DNA from: Flavobacteriaceae bacterium
GTDB lineage: Bacteria; Bacteroidota; Bacteroidia; Flavobacteriales; Flavobacteriaceae
Length of the DNA stretch: 23,926 bases
Direction: 5' to 3'
NCBI GenBank assembly: GCA_016649785.1
Contig: JAENXB010000011.1
Coordinates: 1-23,926 of the forward strand
Shown: one piece after another, positions 21,313 to 23,926 of the stretch
Position numbering within the stretch: position 1 is the stretch's first letter
Layout of the letters: each line of letters begins with the position of its first letter
Program-made: the position numbers and the translations under genes
Notes under the pieces: model-generated
What the model was told of the DNA's origin: nothing
Seen by the model: the letters and a program-made list of their open reading frames with translations, nothing else
The model's database searches: none

Positions 21313-23418
21313 TTAGCTGATGTAGTTCCAGATATTTTTATGTTTTCCCAGCTGGGCATAGGTGTAGCGTATCATCTTGTTTTTTTCCAGCTTTAGTTCG
21401 GGATCTTCCGTCAAAAGTTTTTTTGCGTAATCCCGGGCGGTTTTCAAAATAAGATTGTCTTTAACAATATCGGCAATTTTAAGGTTTAGGATCCCGCTTT
21501 GCTGTGTTCCCATCAAATCACCCGGCCCGCGCAGGTTTAGATCGACTTCCGCAATTTCAAAACCGTCATTTGTACCCACCATAGTTTGCAACCTGGTCTT
21601 TGCGTCGGCAGAAAGTTTATGGCCAGTCATTAAAATACAGTAACTCTGCTCGGCCCCACGGCCTACGCGACCCCGAAGCTGGTGTAATTGCGAAAGCCCG
21701 AAACGCTCGGCACTTTCAACGATCATAACACTTGCATTGGGAACATCTACGCCAACTTCAATAACGGTGGTGGCCACCATAATCTGGGTTTCGCGTCTTA
21801 CAAAACGCTGCATTTCAAATTCCTTGTCCACCGGTTTCATCTGCCCGTGTAAAATGGAGATCTGAAATTCCGGCATCGGAAACTCACGGACAATACTTTC
21901 GTATCCATCCATTAAATCCTTGTAATCCATAGTTGCCGATTCCTGAATTAATGGATACACAATATAAATTTGCCTGCCTTTTGCAATTTCATCTTTTATA
22001 AATCTGAAGACTTTTAAGCGGTTGCTGTCGTACCTGTGTACCGTTTTTATGGACTGCCTTCCGGGAGGAAGTTCGTCTATAACCGAGATATCCAGATCGC
22101 CATATAAACTCATGGCCAGGGTTCGCGGAATAGGGGTTGCCGTCATCACCAGAATGTGTGGCGGAAGGTGGTTTTTTTTCCACAATTTTGAGCGCTGTTC
22201 AACGCCAAATCTGTGTTGCTCATCTATAATCGCGAGGCCTAAATTCTCAAATTTCACCTTGTCTTCCAGAAGCGCATGAGTGCCAATAAGGATGTCAATT
22301 TCGCCATTTTCGAGCTTTTTGTGAATTTCCCTTCGTTTTGAAGCTTTGGTTGAGCCAGTTAATAGGAAGATACTGGTATTTAATTCTTTACATAAATCAA
22401 ATAATCCGTTATAGTGCTGTACTGACAAAATTTCAGTAGGAGCCATTAAACAGGCTTGAAATCCGTTGTCAAGTGCTATTAACATTGACATTAGCGCCAC
22501 AATGGTCTTCCCGGAACCTACGTCGCCCTGTAACAACCTGTTCATTTGCGCGCCACTGCCCAAATCGCTTCTTATTTCCCTGATCACCCTTTTCTGCGCG
22601 CCGGTTAATTGGAAGGGTAAATGCTCCTTATAAAACTCGGTGAAATTGTTTCCGATCTGGTCAAAAACAAAGCCCTTAATTCTTTGTTTTTGAAGCATAT
22701 TTTTGATCAGCAATTGCAGCTGAATATAAAACAATTCTTCAAATTTTAATCTGAATTGGGCATTGGAAAGCAGCTCTTGACTCTTCGGAAAATGAATATT
22801 AAAAAGTGCGTCGGCCCTTGAAATTAGATTTAATTCCTCTTTAATTTCTTCGCTTAAGGTATCGTAAAACTGGCCGCGGGTTTCTATAAAAAGTTGCTGC
22901 ATCAATTTATTTAGCACCCGGTTGGTAATTCCTTTATTCGATAGTTTTTCTGTAGATGGATAAACCGGTTGCATAACAATGCGCATGCTTTTTTCATGTT
23001 CTTCAAGCAATTCCAACTCGGGATGCGCCATGCTGAAGAGTCCATTGAACCAATTGGTTTTTCCGAAGATCACATAAGGAGTATTCAGTTTTAAATTCTC
23101 CCTGATCCATTTATGGCCCCTGAACCAAACCAACTCCATCTTTCCGGTTTCATCTATAAATTCTGCGACCAGGCGTTTTCCGTTTTTTTGCTCCACGGTT
23201 TTCAGGTTGATAATTTTCCCTGTTACCTGTACCTCAGAAGAATTTTGTTGCAGTTCATTAATTTTATAAAAACGGGTTTTGTCCAGATACCGGTTCGGAA
23301 AAAAATTTATGAAGTCCTGGTAGGTGTGAATTCCCAGTTCCTTACGCAGTAAATCGGCCCGGGTGGGACCAACTCCTTTTAAATAATCTATGGGGGTTTG
23401 CATCAAATTGGCATTCAT
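21313..23418 (-). CDS. recG: ATP-dependent DNA helicase RecG
   Basis: RecG is a superfamily 2 branch-migration helicase that regresses stalled forks and processes Holliday junctions. It is complete at 701 residues. The N-terminal wedge/OB-fold region shows LKGVGPTRADLLRKELGI (14-31) and FFPNRYLD, then the OB strands VQVTGKIINLK and FGKTNWFNGLF. Helicase motifs are GDVGSGKT (298-305), MAPTEIL (325-331), DEQH (399-402) and TATPIPRT (426-433). TTVIEVGVDVPNA and QLRGRVGRG stand in the C-terminal RecA-like domain, with GPGDLMGTQQSG in the TRG region. The first ATG at 23416-23418 was chosen because a good promoter lies directly upstream; a second in-frame ATG is at 23401-23403. Confidence 0.97.
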   Translation of the reverse strand: MNANLMQTPIDYLKGVGPTRADLLRKELGIHTYQDFINFFPNRYLDKTRFYKINELQQNSSEVQVTGKIINLKTVEQKNGKRLVAEFIDETGKMELVWFRGHKWIRENLKLNTPYVIFGKTNWFNGLFSMAHPELELLEEHEKSMRIVMQPVYPSTEKLSNKGITNRVLNKLMQQLFIETRGQFYDTLSEEIKEELNLISRADALFNIHFPKSQELLSNAQFRLKFEELFYIQLQLLIKNMLQKQRIKGFVFDQIGNNFTEFYKEHLPFQLTGAQKRVIREIRSDLGSGAQMNRLLQGDVGSGKTIVALMSMLIALDNGFQACLMAPTEILSVQHYNGLFDLCKELNTSIFLLTGSTKASKRREIHKKLENGEIDILIGTHALLEDKVKFENLGLAIIDEQHRFGVEQRSKLWKKNHLPPHILVMTATPIPRTLAMSLYGDLDISVIDELPPGRQSIKTVHRYDSNRLKVFRFIKDEIAKGRQIYIVYPLIQESATMDYKDLMDGYESIVREFPMPEFQISILHGQMKPVDKEFEMQRFVRRETQIMVATTVIEVGVDVPNASVMIVESAERFGLSQLHQLRGRVGRGAEQSYCILMTGHKLSADAKTRLQTMVGTNDGFEIAEVDLNLRGPGDLMGTQQSGILNLKIADIVKDNLILKTARDYAKKLLTEDPELKLEKNKMIRYTYAQLGKHKNIWNYIS

Positions 23419-23422
23419 AGGA

Positions 23423-23450
23423 CGAAGATATTAAATCCTGTTTTAATCAA
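23423..23450 (-). promoter_or_regulatory. Probable recG promoter
   Basis: On the minus strand TTG (23448-23450) and TATCTTCG (23423-23430) are 17 bases apart, with one mismatch in the -7 box relative to TAnnTTTG. The box ends 4 bases before the recG ATG, predicting a leaderless or near-leaderless mRNA. Confidence 0.55.
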
Positions 23451-23476
23451 TGTAAAAAATAAAATCGAAATTAACC

Positions 23477-23509
23477 AAACCTCACAGGTTTTCAAAACCT
23501 GTGGGGTTT
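23477..23509. repeat. REP-like 15-bp palindrome, copy 2
   Basis: The arms aaacctcacaggttt and aaacctgtggggttt pair over 15 bp with one G-T wobble around a tca loop. It shares the arm sequence and architecture of the copy at 9078-9110. It lies between divergent recG and the M1 peptidase gene, where it may also affect transcription. Confidence 0.85.
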
Positions 23510-23542
23510 ATAATATCGGGATTTTGTACTTTGCCGTTGATT

Positions 23543-23926
23543 ATGAATCCTCACTTTATGAAAAGCTGCTTCCTGCTTGTTTTCTCTTTATTTTATTTTG
23601 GATGTTTTGCACAATTCAACCCATTATTTGATCAATCCTTAAAGGTGGATTTTAAAAATGTCAATGCCGAAATTTCAATTTTTCCGAAAGAAAAAGAGGT
23701 AAAGGGGAAGGTGCATTTCCTGTTTGAAATTCTCACCGCTACGGATTCCATATACATTGATGCCAAAAACATGCGCTTTGAGAAAGTGCTTTTAAACAAT
23801 TCCCAGGTTGAATTCTATAATGACAGCACCCGTTTATGGTTAATAGCCGATTTTAAACCTTCCGAAAAGAACAATTTGGATTTGACCTATTCAGTAAAAC
23901 CAAAACAAACCATGTATTTTATCAAT
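23543..23926 (+). CDS. M1-family metallopeptidase, N-terminal part (cut by the window)
   Basis: The frame stays open to the window end (128 codons). A signal peptide is present: MNPHFMKSCFLLVFSLFYFG followed by CFAQ. An ATG at 23558 (MKSCFLL) would give an even cleaner one. After it, FKNVNAEISIFPKEKEVKGKVHF, the SIYIDAKNMRFEKVLLNN strand pair, LDLTYSVKPKQTMYFIN and the spacing match the N-terminal saddle domain of M1 aminopeptidases from Bacteroidota. The catalytic HExxH domain lies outside the window, so activity cannot be verified. A TACTTTG string at 23527-23533 is a possible promoter element. The palindrome copy 2 is 33 bases upstream. Confidence 0.8.
   Translation, partial: MNPHFMKSCFLLVFSLFYFGCFAQFNPLFDQSLKVDFKNVNAEISIFPKEKEVKGKVHFLFEILTATDSIYIDAKNMRFEKVLLNNSQVEFYNDSTRLWLIADFKPSEKNNLDLTYSVKPKQTMYFIN

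Noticed and set aside
23398..23631. 77-codon rightward frame across the recG start and palindrome copy 2
   Set aside because: It overlaps recG and the M1 peptidase signal peptide in a wrong frame. Its QTSQVFKTCGV echo of the thioesterase tail only reflects the shared palindrome.

Overview
The window looks like a piece of a chromosome from a marine-type member of the Flavobacteriaceae (Bacteroidota). It is AT-rich. Several intergenic regions carry the Bacteroidota -7 promoter element TAnnTTTG, in places with an upstream TTG. The gene families are typical of that group: DUF4136, NlpE-like and TlpA-like lipoproteins, a two-domain aromatic amino acid hydroxylase, a long-form urocanase and a YbiT-like ABC-F protein. 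No reference was available, so the genus is not claimed.

Left part (1-5600). The edge holds the first codons of a leftward gene, possibly a transposase. Next come leftward genes for an aromatic amino acid hydroxylase, a DUF4136 lipoprotein and urocanate hydratase (hutU). A rightward NlpE-like lipoprotein and a small leftward Cys-rich DUF5522 protein follow. The hydroxylase and hutU both act in amino acid catabolism, but the other hut genes are not here.

Middle (5600-12600). Four rightward genes are tightly spaced: a small HExxH protein, a D-cysteine desulfhydrase/ACC-deaminase-like PLP enzyme, a GH73-LysM lipoprotein and hemL. They face a leftward pair, a hot-dog thioesterase and a glutamine cyclotransferase that overlap by 4 bp. 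After these are the SRP RNA gene with a near-perfect promoter, a short-chain dehydrogenase and a small transaldolase.

Right part (12600-23926). This holds a thioredoxin-fold lipoprotein without redox cysteines, an ABC-F ATPase with one degenerate nucleotide site, a DUF2007/small membrane protein pair, an unknown two-TM protein, pheT, an unknown lipoprotein and recG. The window ends in the first 128 codons of an M1-family peptidase.

I found no convincing undescribed defence, mobile or biosynthetic system; this is mostly housekeeping chromosome. The points most worth a second look are small. A REP-like palindrome occurs twice, and one copy encodes the C-terminus of the thioesterase. A 12-bp bidirectional terminator lies inside that same gene. 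The ABC-F site degeneracy is asymmetric, and two lipoproteins have lost key cysteines. Two very long perfect hairpins are present, and one promoter -7 box contains the stop codon of the preceding gene.
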